23,081 nt of DNA from Desulfarculales bacterium UBA696 (GCA_002298995.1 DBMO01000035.1:27311-50391); one strand, 5' to 3'; positions 15,347 through 23,081 are shown, counted from the first letter of the stretch. The notes: generated by a model not told the origin, from the letters alone. Made by a program: numbers and translations.

Positions 15347-16777
15347 ATGATTCGTACCATGAAAAATTTGGGCACCGGACCGCTAATTGGACCACTTTTT
15401 TTATTACTCGGGTTTCTCTGTCTGGTCACCGTTTCCGGTTGTGCATCCCTGCCGAATGTAGAGAAAATAATGGCCCATGAACTCTCGAGCGCTGATCAAC
15501 CGACAAAGATCGTGGGGCCTAAAGGAGAGTTCTCTTCAAAAAAAAGTAAAGCCATAATCAAACGGCTTGAAGGGCAGGTCGATGCAACCAGGCTTCTGGA
15601 ACAGGAGGTTCAACTGATGCAGTCCGTCAGTGGGATTCCTTTAGTGGCCGGCAACAAGGTCACCCTGCTCATTGATGGGGAGGCTACCTACGCTTCGATG
15701 TTTGAGGCCATCCAAAACGCCAGGGACAGCATCAATTTTGAAACCTTCATATTTGAAGCTGATGACGTTGGCAAACGATTTTCTGATCTACTAATCCGCA
15801 AAAGTGCCGAAGGCGTGCAGGTGAACCTGATTTACGATAGTTTTGGATCCAGTAATACTCCGGCCAGCTTTTTCCAGCGGTTGCGCGATGGCGGGGTCCT
15901 GGTGCTTGAATTCAATCCCGTTAATCCAGGAAAGGTACGCAAGGGAAAGAAATGGGCGTTAAGCCATCGAGATCATCGCAAAATTCTTGTAATTGACGGC
16001 GCCATCGCTTTCACCGGCGGAGTCAACATCAGTGGTGTTTATTCCGGAAGCTCAGGCATTGGGTCTCGTAGCGACGGGAAGAAAGAACAGCCTTGGCGGG
16101 ATACGCACCTTCGAATCGAGGGGCCGGCGGCAGGACGACTACAATGGCTTTTCATGCAAACCTGGGAAAGACAAAAGGGACCGGCACTACCCAGCAGGGA
16201 CTATTTCCCCGACGTTAAGCAGGCTGGAAACACGCTGGTCAGGGTGGTCGGGAATTTGCCGGGTGAAATGAATCGGCTCATATTCATGATGTACATGTCA
16301 GCCATCACTCATGCGGAAAACTCCATCTACTTAACGACTCCTTACTTTGTGCCTGAAGCGCAAATGCTAAAAGCGCTCGCCGATGCCGCGGCGCGCGGTG
16401 TTGATGTGAAGATCCTGCTTCCCGGCTACAGTGATTCATCATTGGTTTTCTATGCGAGCCGACATTACTATGATCGGTTGTTAAAAGCAGGCGTGCAATT
16501 GTTCGAGAGGCGCGGAGGGATGCTGCATGCAAAGACGGCAGTTGTCGATGATGTCTGGTCTACTATCGGATCGAACAACCTGGATACACAAAGCTTCCTT
16601 ACCAATGACGAGGCCAATGCCGTGATCCTCGGCCGGGACTTCGCCGATGGTATGCAGGCAATGTTTGAAAGGGATTTGGAAGAGTCCGATCAGATAACTT
16701 TGGAGAAGTGGGAAAAACGATCTTTCGTCAATCACCTGAAGGAATGGTCTGCCCGTATGCTCAAACACTGGCTATAG
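15347..16777 (+). CDS. Phospholipase D-family lipoprotein, cardiolipin synthase-like
   Basis: The 476-residue protein begins with a signal sequence and lipobox (VTVSGCASL; lipidated Cys32), so it should be membrane-anchored in the envelope. It has two HKD motifs: HRKILVID (His210) followed by GGVN, and HAKTAVVD (His394) followed by GSNN. The segment YLTTPYFVPEAQMLKALADA is typical of cardiolipin synthases, which condense two phosphatidylglycerols. The N-terminal 100 residues are an extra helical segment with no transmembrane pair, unlike classic ClsA. GAGAAGAGG supports ATG 15347; ATG 15359 is an alternative. It may act in phospholipid remodelling under stress. The exact substrate is not provable here. 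Confidence 0.9.
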   Translation: MIRTMKNLGTGPLIGPLFLLLGFLCLVTVSGCASLPNVEKIMAHELSSADQPTKIVGPKGEFSSKKSKAIIKRLEGQVDATRLLEQEVQLMQSVSGIPLVAGNKVTLLIDGEATYASMFEAIQNARDSINFETFIFEADDVGKRFSDLLIRKSAEGVQVNLIYDSFGSSNTPASFFQRLRDGGVLVLEFNPVNPGKVRKGKKWALSHRDHRKILVIDGAIAFTGGVNISGVYSGSSGIGSRSDGKKEQPWRDTHLRIEGPAAGRLQWLFMQTWERQKGPALPSRDYFPDVKQAGNTLVRVVGNLPGEMNRLIFMMYMSAITHAENSIYLTTPYFVPEAQMLKALADAAARGVDVKILLPGYSDSSLVFYASRHYYDRLLKAGVQLFERRGGMLHAKTAVVDDVWSTIGSNNLDTQSFLTNDEANAVILGRDFADGMQAMFERDLEESDQITLEKWEKRSFVNHLKEWSARMLKHWL

Positions 16778-16979
16778 CAGGCTGCTGATAAGGAGTTCTT
16801 GCAACCTACTTGCCGTCGGATAGTGAGAACCTCAGCCGTTGCAGTATCCCCTGGAGCAATTTCAACACCTTATATGCAATTACATTTCGCTGACCCGACT
16901 ATAAACCCAGCATGACAATCAATGGAAGGGGATGTCGCTTTGGCGAAAGAACTTGCGAAAAGAACTTAAGTCGGTGGAG

Positions 16980-17366
16980 CTAAAAAGGTTTCTGGTTTTT
17001 CTCATGCTCTATGAGTATTTCCCCAAGCCATTTTTCCACGGTTACCCTTCCATGTGCCGTCGATACCAGATAAGGTTTGCCTGATACAAGGCTCTTTGAC
17101 GCGCAAGTCTGGATGAAATCCTCCGGGGATTTTATCTGGGAATTGAAATACTCATACTTATTCCTGATATGATCGGCGGCCTCCTGGCTCGAATATTCAG
17201 TTCCATTCCGATTGAATGTAAGATGTGATTTCGCTACTTGATCTATCAAATATGCGATCACCTTATCAGTGTTTTCCCTTTGGATGCCTGGTTCCCCTCC
17301 GTAAGCGATTAAACAAGAGAACAGCATAATACCTAAAGAAGAAAAAATGATCTTCAAAATCTTCAT
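16980..17366 (-). CDS. DUF5329-type secreted protein
   Basis: I chose ATG 17366, where the hydrophobic signal begins (MKILKIIFSSLGIMLFSCLI, then AYGGEPG); in-frame ATGs at 17390 and 17387 add only a polar extension. The 128-residue product carries the pattern IAYLIDQVAKSHLTFNRNGT, EAADHIRNKYEYF, DFIQTCASKSLVSGKPYLV and a C-terminal WLGEILIEHE. These resemble DUF5329 proteins as I remember them. Function is unknown; it is likely periplasmic. It is convergent with the phospholipase D gene and divergent from the receiver gene at 17981. Confidence 0.8.
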   Translation of the reverse strand: MKILKIIFSSLGIMLFSCLIAYGGEPGIQRENTDKVIAYLIDQVAKSHLTFNRNGTEYSSQEAADHIRNKYEYFNSQIKSPEDFIQTCASKSLVSGKPYLVSTAHGRVTVEKWLGEILIEHEKNQKPF

Positions 17367-17530
17367 CGCTAAAGCATGACCCCTCATCACTGTAGACAGT
17401 ACACTTGAATACTCTTCATTTATTGTATTTATTTAACTTTGCTACAATAACCATTCTAGACCTTAAAGTAAATGGATTGTAGGACTTATTATACACAATG
17501 CCATAAATAATTGAGAAAGCGCTAATCCCG

Positions 17531-17556
17531 TCATTCCGGCGAAAGCCGGAAGCCAG
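17531..17556. repeat. REP-like palindrome
   Basis: TTCCGGC-GAAA-GCCGGAA (17534-17551) is a perfect seven-pair stem with a GAAA loop inside TCAT...GCCAG. This is the form of the dispersed GTCATTCC-type intergenic palindromes common in proteobacteria. Confidence 0.7.
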
Positions 17557-17673
17557 CGGTTTACATGACCTATGTACATCCGCAGGGGGGCCAGTATGGG
17601 AGTTTGCGCAATTATTATCGGCGACACGTATAATAAATACGCGACAAATTGACCTCTCGCCTTTACACTGGTA

Positions 17674-17721
17674 TGTGACATGTAACACGGAAAACATGCA
17701 ACGTTTATGTTGCATGCAACA
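17674..17721 (+). promoter_or_regulatory. Operator (UAS) pair E
   Basis: TGTGACATGTAACA (17674-17687) and the perfect palindrome TGTTGCATGCAACA (17708-17721) are offset by 34 bp, with ATGCAACG between them. Confidence 0.8.
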
Positions 17722-17819
17722 CTCATTTTCCTGCCGGCTATCGGCCAATACACTTCCCGCCAAGGCTTAAGTTGCCGTTATAACGCAACAATATGAGATG
17801 GGCGATATCCTTCACCTTC

Positions 17820-17837
17820 CCGGCACGGATATTGGAT
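17820..17837 (+). promoter_or_regulatory. Sigma-54-like promoter E (variant -12)
   Basis: GG (17822-17823) begins a perfect GGCACG -24 box, followed by TATTGGA where TTGCA would be expected. It is 100 bases after the proximal palindrome, exactly where the other copies place it. Predicted +1 is about 17847, about 134 nt before the receiver gene. Confidence 0.6.
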
Positions 17838-17980
17838 CATTCCAAGGCATATCTGATCGTTACCCCACGCATTGCCTACCGATTGCGGGCACTGAAAGGT
17901 GATTGGCGATTCTGAAAAGGACCGGGGAATGCCGGATTGCTTCCCAAAGAGAGCGGCCTCTCGTATGGAGATTGGATAAG

Positions 17981-18337
17981 GTGAACATTCTCGTTATCGA
18001 TGATGAAGAGAGCATCAGGTTCAGCTTTAGTAGATTTCTTGCGGCCGAAGGGCACACCGTGATCACTGCCAAAGGCTACCGGGAAGCTCTGGCAAGAATG
18101 GATGGAGCAGTATTTGAACTGATACTCGCGGATATCATTCTCGATGACGGATGGGGGATAGATATTCTGGGGGAGGTAACGAGGAGGAACCTCGATACTC
18201 GAGTGATCATCATGACTGCCTACCCCAGTAAGGAAACAGCTCAGGAAAGTTACCGCATGCACGCCGTTGGCTACCTCGTTAAACCGCTAAAACAGGCAGA
18301 GTTGCTTAATTCCGTGAACGAGGCAGTACACCAATAA
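17981..18337 (+). CDS. Stand-alone response-regulator receiver protein
   Basis: I chose GTG 17981 (GGAG at 17967-17970; the receiver fold begins at residue 2). An in-frame TTG at 17903 would add an unrelated tail. The 118 residues are a single receiver with Asp7/Asp8, phospho-acceptor Asp51 (LILADIIL), Thr79 and Lys101 (YLVKPLK), and no output domain. It is clearly related to the receiver of the sigma-54 activator at 4392: both have ILVIDDEESIRF, FL.AEG/AAGH and ADIIL.DG.GIDIL. It is preceded by promoter module E. Such proteins act as phosphate sinks or relay intermediates. Feedback on the same kinase is my inference. Confidence 0.9.
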   Translation: MNILVIDDEESIRFSFSRFLAAEGHTVITAKGYREALARMDGAVFELILADIILDDGWGIDILGEVTRRNLDTRVIIMTAYPSKETAQESYRMHAVGYLVKPLKQAELLNSVNEAVHQ

Positions 18338-18487
18338 GAAAAATGGAGCCGGTCAGACAAACAGTCCGGGAATAGTCAAGGACATACAACCAGTCGAAGG
18401 AAGCGTTAAGTTTTGCATCCAGGTGATCGTAAAGCAAAGTCGGCGTGCTCAGCATATTGAGTACAAGAGCTTAGAGGAGGAGAAATC

Positions 18488-18798
18488 ATGAACGGAAAGG
18501 AGGCTCGAAGGCTATTATGGGCAATCCGGACGGTATGAGTTCGGCCGGCGCGTGCATCAACTTCATCTTCCACATCCGCATTCGATAGGGAACTTCAGCG
18601 TCGACCACTCAACGCTCGGGGATACGGAGGTGGCGGGTCCAACGATAAGCACGAGAAAAAAATCAGGAATCTACAACATGATGATCTGCTGGAGGAATTA
18701 CCAGATGTCCCCTCCAGAGACTTCAGAGAGCCATGTCTTGACGTTGCCCTTACAGATCGTAGTTCTAAACGCCAAGATTTAGGCAGAACGGAGAGATG
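18488..18798 (+). pseudogene. Broken small gene with strong ribosome site
   Basis: GAGGAGG (18474-18480) seven bases before ATG 18488 is an excellent start, but the frame stops after 16 codons (MNGKEARRLLWAIRTV). In the +1 frame a plausible continuation appears (YYGQSGRYEFGRRVHQ, from about 18513). In the third frame a hydrophilic helical stretch follows (SNDKHEKKIRNLQHDDLLEE) and ends near 18788. This pattern suggests a gene broken by small indels. I do not recognise the family, and the middle reading frames could be chance. Confidence 0.35.
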
Positions 18799-18801
18799 GA
18801 A

Positions 18802-18957
18802 ATGTTAGGAACAATTCTGCTCATTATATTAGTTCTCATGCTCGTGGGCGCAATCCCTGCCTGGCCACACAGCAGTGGGTGGGGATACTATCCAAGCGGA
18901 GGCGTGGGACTGATCCTACTGATCGTGGTCGTGCTCCTGTTAGTGGGCCGTATTTGA
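18802..18957 (+). CDS. DUF3309-type small membrane protein
   Basis: The 51-residue protein has two hydrophobic segments (MLGTILLIILVLMLVGAI and VGLILLIVVVLLLVGRI). They flank a conserved loop, PAWPHSSGWGYYPSGG, which is the recognisable pattern of DUF3309 peptides. GGAGA (18790-18794) fits ATG 18802 better than the in-frame ATG 18796, which is too close. It should lie in the inner membrane. Function is unknown; the family often appears near stress genes such as csbD, as here. Confidence 0.85.
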   Translation: MLGTILLIILVLMLVGAIPAWPHSSGWGYYPSGGVGLILLIVVVLLLVGRI

Positions 18958-19060
18958 CAGGCGTGAGGGCATTGCAAAGGAGTGAACAATGCTCCTTTGC
19001 GATGGGCCATGGTCCGGCAACCCTAAACACTATACTTCTTTAAGAGAAGAGGAGCAATTC

Positions 19061-19261
19061 ATGAACTGGGATCAAATCGCAGGGAACTGGAAGCAAGTCA
19101 AAGGAGTGGCCAGGGAGAGGTGGGGCAAACTCACCGACGACGATGTAGACGTCATTGCCGGAAAACGTGACATACTCCTTGGCAAGATACAAGAAAAACA
19201 CGGCATCGCGCGCGAAGAGGCGGAAAAGGAACTCAAGGCCTGGGAAGCTTCCTTGAAGTAG
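19061..19261 (+). CDS. CsbD family stress protein
   Basis: The 66-residue protein has the classic CsbD pattern: MNWDQIAGNWKQVKGVARER, WGKLTDDDVDVIAGKRD, LLGKIQEKHGIAREEAEKEL. GAGAAGAGGAG lies before ATG 19061. CsbD-like proteins are small, helical, cytoplasmic and induced in general stress; no biochemical activity is established. It is 103 bp after the DUF3309-type gene and 230 bp before rpoH, so it belongs to a stress cluster. Confidence 0.92.
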   Translation: MNWDQIAGNWKQVKGVARERWGKLTDDDVDVIAGKRDILLGKIQEKHGIAREEAEKELKAWEASLK

Positions 19262-19491
19262 TTAAGGCGGGTTCATTATTCCTGCCGTTCGCAGACCCTG
19301 CCCTAGAACAGCGGGAATATGGTCCCAACTGCCGGCAACGTGCCCATAACCGTGGAGATGTCTTTTTTTCAGACTTGATGCTTGCAGCAACCTCGCAGAT
19401 AAATTTTCACGGATTAGGTTAGAAACCTCCCACATAGCATAAGTTGCGGGGACTCAACACCCAATCATCTCAACCACGGGATATCATAACC

Positions 19492-20475
19492 ATGCTCAAG
19501 AGTGCGAAGCTAAAAAAAGTTTCAAGCACTAATCGGAGAACTCAGGGTGGAACCAATGGCTCCGAAAAGGTCAAGACGGCGAACGTTCCGTTGACGGACG
19601 ATCATCAGCCGGTTGCATTAGACCTTCTTCGCCTCTATCTCAATGACATCAAAAGATACCCGCTCCTCAGCAGGGAAGACGAAATGGTTCTGGCGATCCG
19701 GTACCGTGAGAAGGGCGATATCGAATCAGCCCGCAAACTGATAACGGCTAACCTTCGCCTTGTAGTGAAGATTGCATTGGGTTTTCAGAGCTACTGGATG
19801 CAGAACCTCATGGATCTTATCCAGGAAGGTAATGTCGGGCTCATGCAGGCCGTGAGGAAGTTCGACCCATACAGGGGGTATAAATTTTCGTACTATGCGT
19901 CCTTCTGGATCAAGGCATACATAATCAAGTTCATAATGAGTAACTGGAAGCTCGTAAAAATAGGTACAACTCAGGCTCAGCGGAAACTGTTCTTCAATCT
20001 GCGAAAGGAAAAAGAGCGGCTGGAAGGCCAGGGAACAGAGGCATCACCCAGGCTGCTCAGCCGGCGGCTGGACGTCAAGGAATCGGAAATAATCGAGATG
20101 GACCAGCGGCTGAGCAGTTGGGAAATATCGCTGGACAGCCCTTTGAGAGACGATTCGGAGGATACTCACAAGTCGTTTTTGCCCTCGGATGCCCTGCCGG
20201 TTGACGACCATATGGCCCACCGGGAAGCCAAGGCAATACTGCACGACAAGCTCATGTTCTTCGGGGAACAGCTCAAGGACAAAGAGGCTGTTATATTCGA
20301 CAAACGACTCCTCACCGATGACCCGATGACCCTCCAGGGAATAGGAGCCGAGTTCGGGATCAGCCGTGAACGCGTACGGCAGATAGAAACCCGTCTGAAA
20401 AAGAGGCTGAAGGCTTACCTCGAAGAGGAAATCGACGATATCGGCCTGCTTAAGGAGAGTATGCTAGTCATTTAG
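19492..20475 (+). CDS. rpoH: RNA polymerase sigma factor, RpoH (sigma-32) type
   Basis: The 327-residue protein has a sigma-70 region 1.2 start (DLLRLYLNDIKRYPLLSRED). Region 2 follows (ANLRLVVKIALGF, NLMDLIQEGNVGLMQAVRKF, FSYYASFWIKAYII). The RpoH box AQRKLFFNLRKEK lies at about 162-174, and region 4 HTH reads LQGIGAEFGISRERVRQIET. The RpoH box supports the heat-shock class over RpoD. It is about 40 residues longer than E. coli RpoH because of a basic N-terminal extension. ATG 19492 is used; an in-frame TTG at 19444 is possible. The ribosome site is weak, so the exact start is uncertain. It may transcribe the local stress genes. Confidence 0.9.
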   Translation: MLKSAKLKKVSSTNRRTQGGTNGSEKVKTANVPLTDDHQPVALDLLRLYLNDIKRYPLLSREDEMVLAIRYREKGDIESARKLITANLRLVVKIALGFQSYWMQNLMDLIQEGNVGLMQAVRKFDPYRGYKFSYYASFWIKAYIIKFIMSNWKLVKIGTTQAQRKLFFNLRKEKERLEGQGTEASPRLLSRRLDVKESEIIEMDQRLSSWEISLDSPLRDDSEDTHKSFLPSDALPVDDHMAHREAKAILHDKLMFFGEQLKDKEAVIFDKRLLTDDPMTLQGIGAEFGISRERVRQIETRLKKRLKAYLEEEIDDIGLLKESMLVI

Positions 20476-20600
20476 TATCCCTTGTTACCAATCCTTCACA
20501 TAACTCGGAGCATGTTTTTCGAAATGCCGGAAAGTAAACAACGAATTTGACCGTTGCAACTGGTTCTCCCAAAAACCCTAAACGAAGAAAGGAAATGGTT

Positions 20601-20993
20601 ATGAAAAAATTGTCGTTCGTACTCATGCTTGCTGTTCTGATCATGCCGTGCGGTTTGTTTGCCCAGCAGGACAAAACCCAGCACCCTGCCGCTTCGGGGG
20701 GTATGAAGATGGAGAGCGGACATGAACACTCGATGTCAGGCGACCACATGAAAGAACACGACGAAATGATGTCGAAGATGAAGGAGATGGATGCCCGGCT
20801 TAACGAGAAAGTAGCCGCCATGGATGCGGCAAAGGGCGATCAGAAAGTGGAAGCGATGGCAGCCGTCATAAAGGAAATGGTGTCCCAGCGAAAGACTATG
20901 CAGGAGCACATGATGGAGATGCATGAAACGAAGGGACATGAACACATGAAAGGAAGTATGGAAAAAGACGCGGGCAAGGGGAAGGGTATGTAG
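20601..20993 (+). CDS. Secreted Met/His-rich protein (possible metal-binding)
   Basis: ATG 20601 follows AAAGGAAA at better spacing than ATG 20595. The 130-residue product has a signal peptide (MKKLSFVLMLAVLIMPCGLF, then AQQ). The mature part is rich in Met and His: GGMKMESGHEHSMSGDHMKE, a helical MSKMKEMDARLNEKVAAMDA core, then QEHMMEMHETKGHEHMKGSM and a Lys/Gly tail. Met/His clusters suggest periplasmic copper or other soft-metal binding, and the helical core could be chaperone-like. No family is certain. It follows rpoH by 125 bp. Confidence 0.85.
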   Translation: MKKLSFVLMLAVLIMPCGLFAQQDKTQHPAASGGMKMESGHEHSMSGDHMKEHDEMMSKMKEMDARLNEKVAAMDAAKGDQKVEAMAAVIKEMVSQRKTMQEHMMEMHETKGHEHMKGSMEKDAGKGKGM

Positions 20994-21586
20994 CCGGAGA
21001 ACGTGCTACCCCTTGCGAGCCTGTTCTCTCTTTGGAATCGGAATTATTCCGCATTGAAACAAGTCGGCCGGCGCCGGGAAAAACCGGGCCGGCCGGCCCG
21101 TCATGCTGCCGGGATTCATATCACGCCCTGCCGGCATACCCATCAAAAAGACGGTTTACGTAACCCCGCTGTTCAGGACTTCTTCTTAAATGTGGAGATA
21201 CTCTTGAGTGGCCAAGTCAGGATAATGCTTCCTTGACACAACTAATCGTCATATGCACTGCAACCGTTTGTATTCACTGCATGGCTACAAGCTATCTGCT
21301 AATCATCACGAATGGCCTAACCGGTTTTAACATGTCTTTCATCTTGACACCTTACCCTATTTGCAGTAGGCGAATGACTGGATGATGGTTGTAAAGACTC
21401 ACCATTTCTTCTTTGGTGTTTTACTGATAACAAAGCGGCACATTGAATTGCGCTTGCTCATGTTTCAGGCTCTCCAACAACAAAGCATCCATTTGTAAAG
21501 AATATTTATTGTGCTTTGATGATGGTTATTCGTCATCCGGTGAAACAAATCACTGCGGCGCACGGGGGGCACGGGGGTCGGGCACG
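20994..21586. other. Intergenic stretch without a supported gene
   Basis: A GC-rich imperfect hairpin (about 21063-21100, GGCCGGCGCCGG / CCGGGCCGGCCGG around AAAAA) follows the Met/His-rich gene and could end its transcript. From 21237 to 21540 the DNA is AT-rich with short frames only. Near 21570-21600 the unit GCACGGGGGTCGG occurs twice in tandem beside the left inverted repeat. Confidence 0.5.
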
Positions 21587-21930
21587 GGGGTCGGGCCAAG
21601 ATAACAGGTTAAAATGGCTTGAAATGTTGCTCAAATCGTGGCTTATATGGGCCTTAGAAGTTCATTTTTGGCACTGAAAGTAAACGTCTAAGGGATGCGA
21701 GTCAGCCATGCCCAGAGCAAAACGGCACTTCCTGCCCGGATACGCTTGGCACATAACCCACCGGTGCCACAGCGGAATCTACGGAATGGAAACGGAATGC
21801 AGCCTTCGCGAGCCCAAAAGTTTTCTTACAGCGATGATTTTAATGCCTAAACGGGGGATTTAAGCCGCAAAAAGGCATCATTATGGCACACTTGCCCATG
21901 AATATCGGGCTATTAGCTTGGCCCGACCCC
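21587..21930. mobile_element. Decayed REP-associated transposase element between 14-bp inverted repeats
   Basis: GGGGTCGGGCCAAG (21587-21600) and CTTGGCCCGACCCC (21917-21930) are perfect 14-bp inverted repeats. They enclose a transposase remnant at 21708. At 344 bp it is far shorter than an intact element, so it is an internally deleted relic. Confidence 0.6.
21708..21863 (+). pseudogene. N-terminal remnant of a REP-associated tyrosine (Y1/RAYT) transposase
   Basis: The 51-codon frame begins MPRAKRHFLPGYAWHITHRC, the typical N-terminus of IS200-like Y1/RAYT transposases (MPR...R....G...HIT.RC). It then loses similarity (SGIYGMETECSLREPKSF) and stops at 21863. The HUH and catalytic Tyr regions are missing, so it cannot be active. 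Confidence 0.75.
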
Positions 21931-21958
21931 GTCCGCATCACAATCGAGATTGTACCAC

Positions 21959-23081
21959 TTGACTGAGCCTCTTGCGCTACCGCGCCCGGAAACAATTCCG
22001 GGCCACCCGCGGATCAAGGACTACACGGACGCGAACAGTTTTGCTCTTCACTACGAATACGATGCTGCCGGAAATCTTTCTTGGATTATCTACCCAGATA
22101 ACCAGAAGGTGCAATACTGCTACGACAATCAAAACAGGCTGAAGCGGGTTTTAACCGGGTCGGACAGCTGCTTGGTGCCGGAGGAGTCGTATGCGCAAGA
22201 TCAGCAAGCAATCTACGCATACGATGCTGCAGGAAGGCTCATAAGCTTTAGGAACTTCAACGGAATCACTACTACATACGGCTACGATAACGCAAACAGG
22301 CTGACCAAAATTGAGAGTTCCGTGGCAAGCTTCATTTTTGATGGTCCGGGCGATCTGGATGCGAATGGAAACATCAAAAACGTGACCGAGAACGTGCCCC
22401 TTGTCGGGGTGCCCCTCGCTGAGCAGACGAACTATTTTTATAATGACCAGAAAAACAGGCTAGATACAAAGCAAAATCCAACTACGGTAAACTACACTTA
22501 TGATGAAGAAGGCCAGTTGGAAAATGCCGGAGCCGATAATTACCAGTTCGATTACAACCACCGGCTTACCGGAATTGGGAGTCAGGCGACTTTTACTTAC
22601 GATGGCCTGGGCAATAGAGTTATTGTGACAAGAGGCGGCACTACCACCTACTACATCTATGATCCTTACGGGAACCTACTGGCCGAGGCAGATGCAGATA
22701 AAAATATCACTCGTAAATATATTTACGGGAAAGGCCTGATTGCAGTGGAGGCAACCGGCAGCCAGAGTTCCCGCTACTGCTACCATTTCAATCCCACCGG
22801 AAGCACGATTGCGATAACCAAAATGGACCAAGCGGTTGAAAACTCTTACTACTACGATCCCTTCGGCAAAATCCTCGCCCACGACGAAGCATTTGATCAG
22901 CCCTTCAAATTCGTCGGCCAATATGGTGTAATGACCGAACCCGCTGCTGACGGGATATATTACATGCGGGCAAGGTACTATGATTCAACTGTTGGGAGAT
23001 TCATCTCCGAAGACCCGCTAGGGTTCGAGGGTGGAGATGTTAATCTCTATGCGTACGTGGATAGTGTCGGAAAACCTCGGA
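21959..23081 (+). CDS. RHS/YD-repeat protein fragment (5'-truncated, 3' end outside window)
   Basis: An uninterrupted frame runs to the right edge with clear YD-type repeats (YEYDAAGNLSWIIYPDN, YAYDAAGRLISF, YGYDNANRLTKI, FTYDGLGNRVIV). The RHS core follows (FVGQYGVMTEPAADGIYYMR, then ARYYDSTVGRFISEDPLGF, VNLYAYV). No ATG or ribosome site lies ahead of the repeats. The frame is open only back to the right inverted repeat at 21917, so the large N-terminal part is missing and the listed start is the first TTG. A variable, often toxic, C-terminal domain would follow the core beyond the window. RHS proteins are large secreted or surface shells; this copy is probably a silent 3' remnant. Confidence 0.85.
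   Translation, partial: MTEPLALPRPETIPGHPRIKDYTDANSFALHYEYDAAGNLSWIIYPDNQKVQYCYDNQNRLKRVLTGSDSCLVPEESYAQDQQAIYAYDAAGRLISFRNFNGITTTYGYDNANRLTKIESSVASFIFDGPGDLDANGNIKNVTENVPLVGVPLAEQTNYFYNDQKNRLDTKQNPTTVNYTYDEEGQLENAGADNYQFDYNHRLTGIGSQATFTYDGLGNRVIVTRGGTTTYYIYDPYGNLLAEADADKNITRKYIYGKGLIAVEATGSQSSRYCYHFNPTGSTIAITKMDQAVENSYYYDPFGKILAHDEAFDQPFKFVGQYGVMTEPAADGIYYMRARYYDSTVGRFISEDPLGFEGGDVNLYAYVDSVGKPR

Noticed and set aside
21571..21600. CRISPR-like or satellite array of GCACGGGGGTCGG
   Set aside because: There are only two full copies directly adjacent with no spacers; it is better explained as part of the transposase-element end.

Overview
The window looks like a chromosomal accessory or stress region of a Gram-negative bacterium with a strong sigma-54 system, most likely a deltaproteobacterial (Desulfobacterota-type) lineage. 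The reasons are PAS-rich cytoplasmic histidine kinases, an NtrC-type enhancer-binding regulator, a PEP-CTERM protein, an RpoH-type sigma factor and moderate GC content. The species cannot be named from the sequence alone.

Layout. 1-2006 (minus) holds a secreted FecR/DUF6600-type protein with a 27-residue tandem repeat that runs off the left edge. 2660-6116 (plus) is a two-gene operon: a PAS histidine kinase and a sigma-54 activator (receiver, PAS, AAA+ with GAFTGA, Fis-type HTH). 6117-8343 holds an intergenic promoter region, a small uncertain ORF and a PEP-CTERM protein bounded by 30-bp inverted repeats. 8694-12899 is a second PAS kinase whose C-terminal receiver is frameshifted and truncated, followed by an MgtA-type P-type ATPase. 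13115-15020 has a small coiled-coil protein and two duplicated secreted BON-domain proteins. 15347-16777 is a lipoprotein-type phospholipase D/cardiolipin synthase. Then come a DUF5329-type protein (minus), a stand-alone receiver protein, a broken small gene, a DUF3309-type membrane peptide, a CsbD-family protein, RpoH, and a Met/His-rich secreted protein. The right end has a decayed REP-associated transposase between short inverted repeats and a 5'-truncated RHS/YD-repeat gene that runs off the window.

Main discovery. Five intergenic regions carry the same promoter module. Two 14-bp palindromes (consensus TGTNNCATGNNACA) start exactly 34 bp apart, followed 99-101 bp later by a sigma-54-like GG-N10-GC element. 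The modules precede the DUF6600 gene, the region leading to the PEP-CTERM gene, both BON genes, and the stand-alone receiver gene. Two of them flank the kinase/sigma-54 activator operon. I infer that this regulator binds the palindromes and drives a local envelope/stress regulon. The regulon includes a free receiver closely similar to the regulator's own receiver, which could act as feedback. The promoter before the second BON gene has lost its -12 element, and the one before the receiver gene has GG in place of GC.
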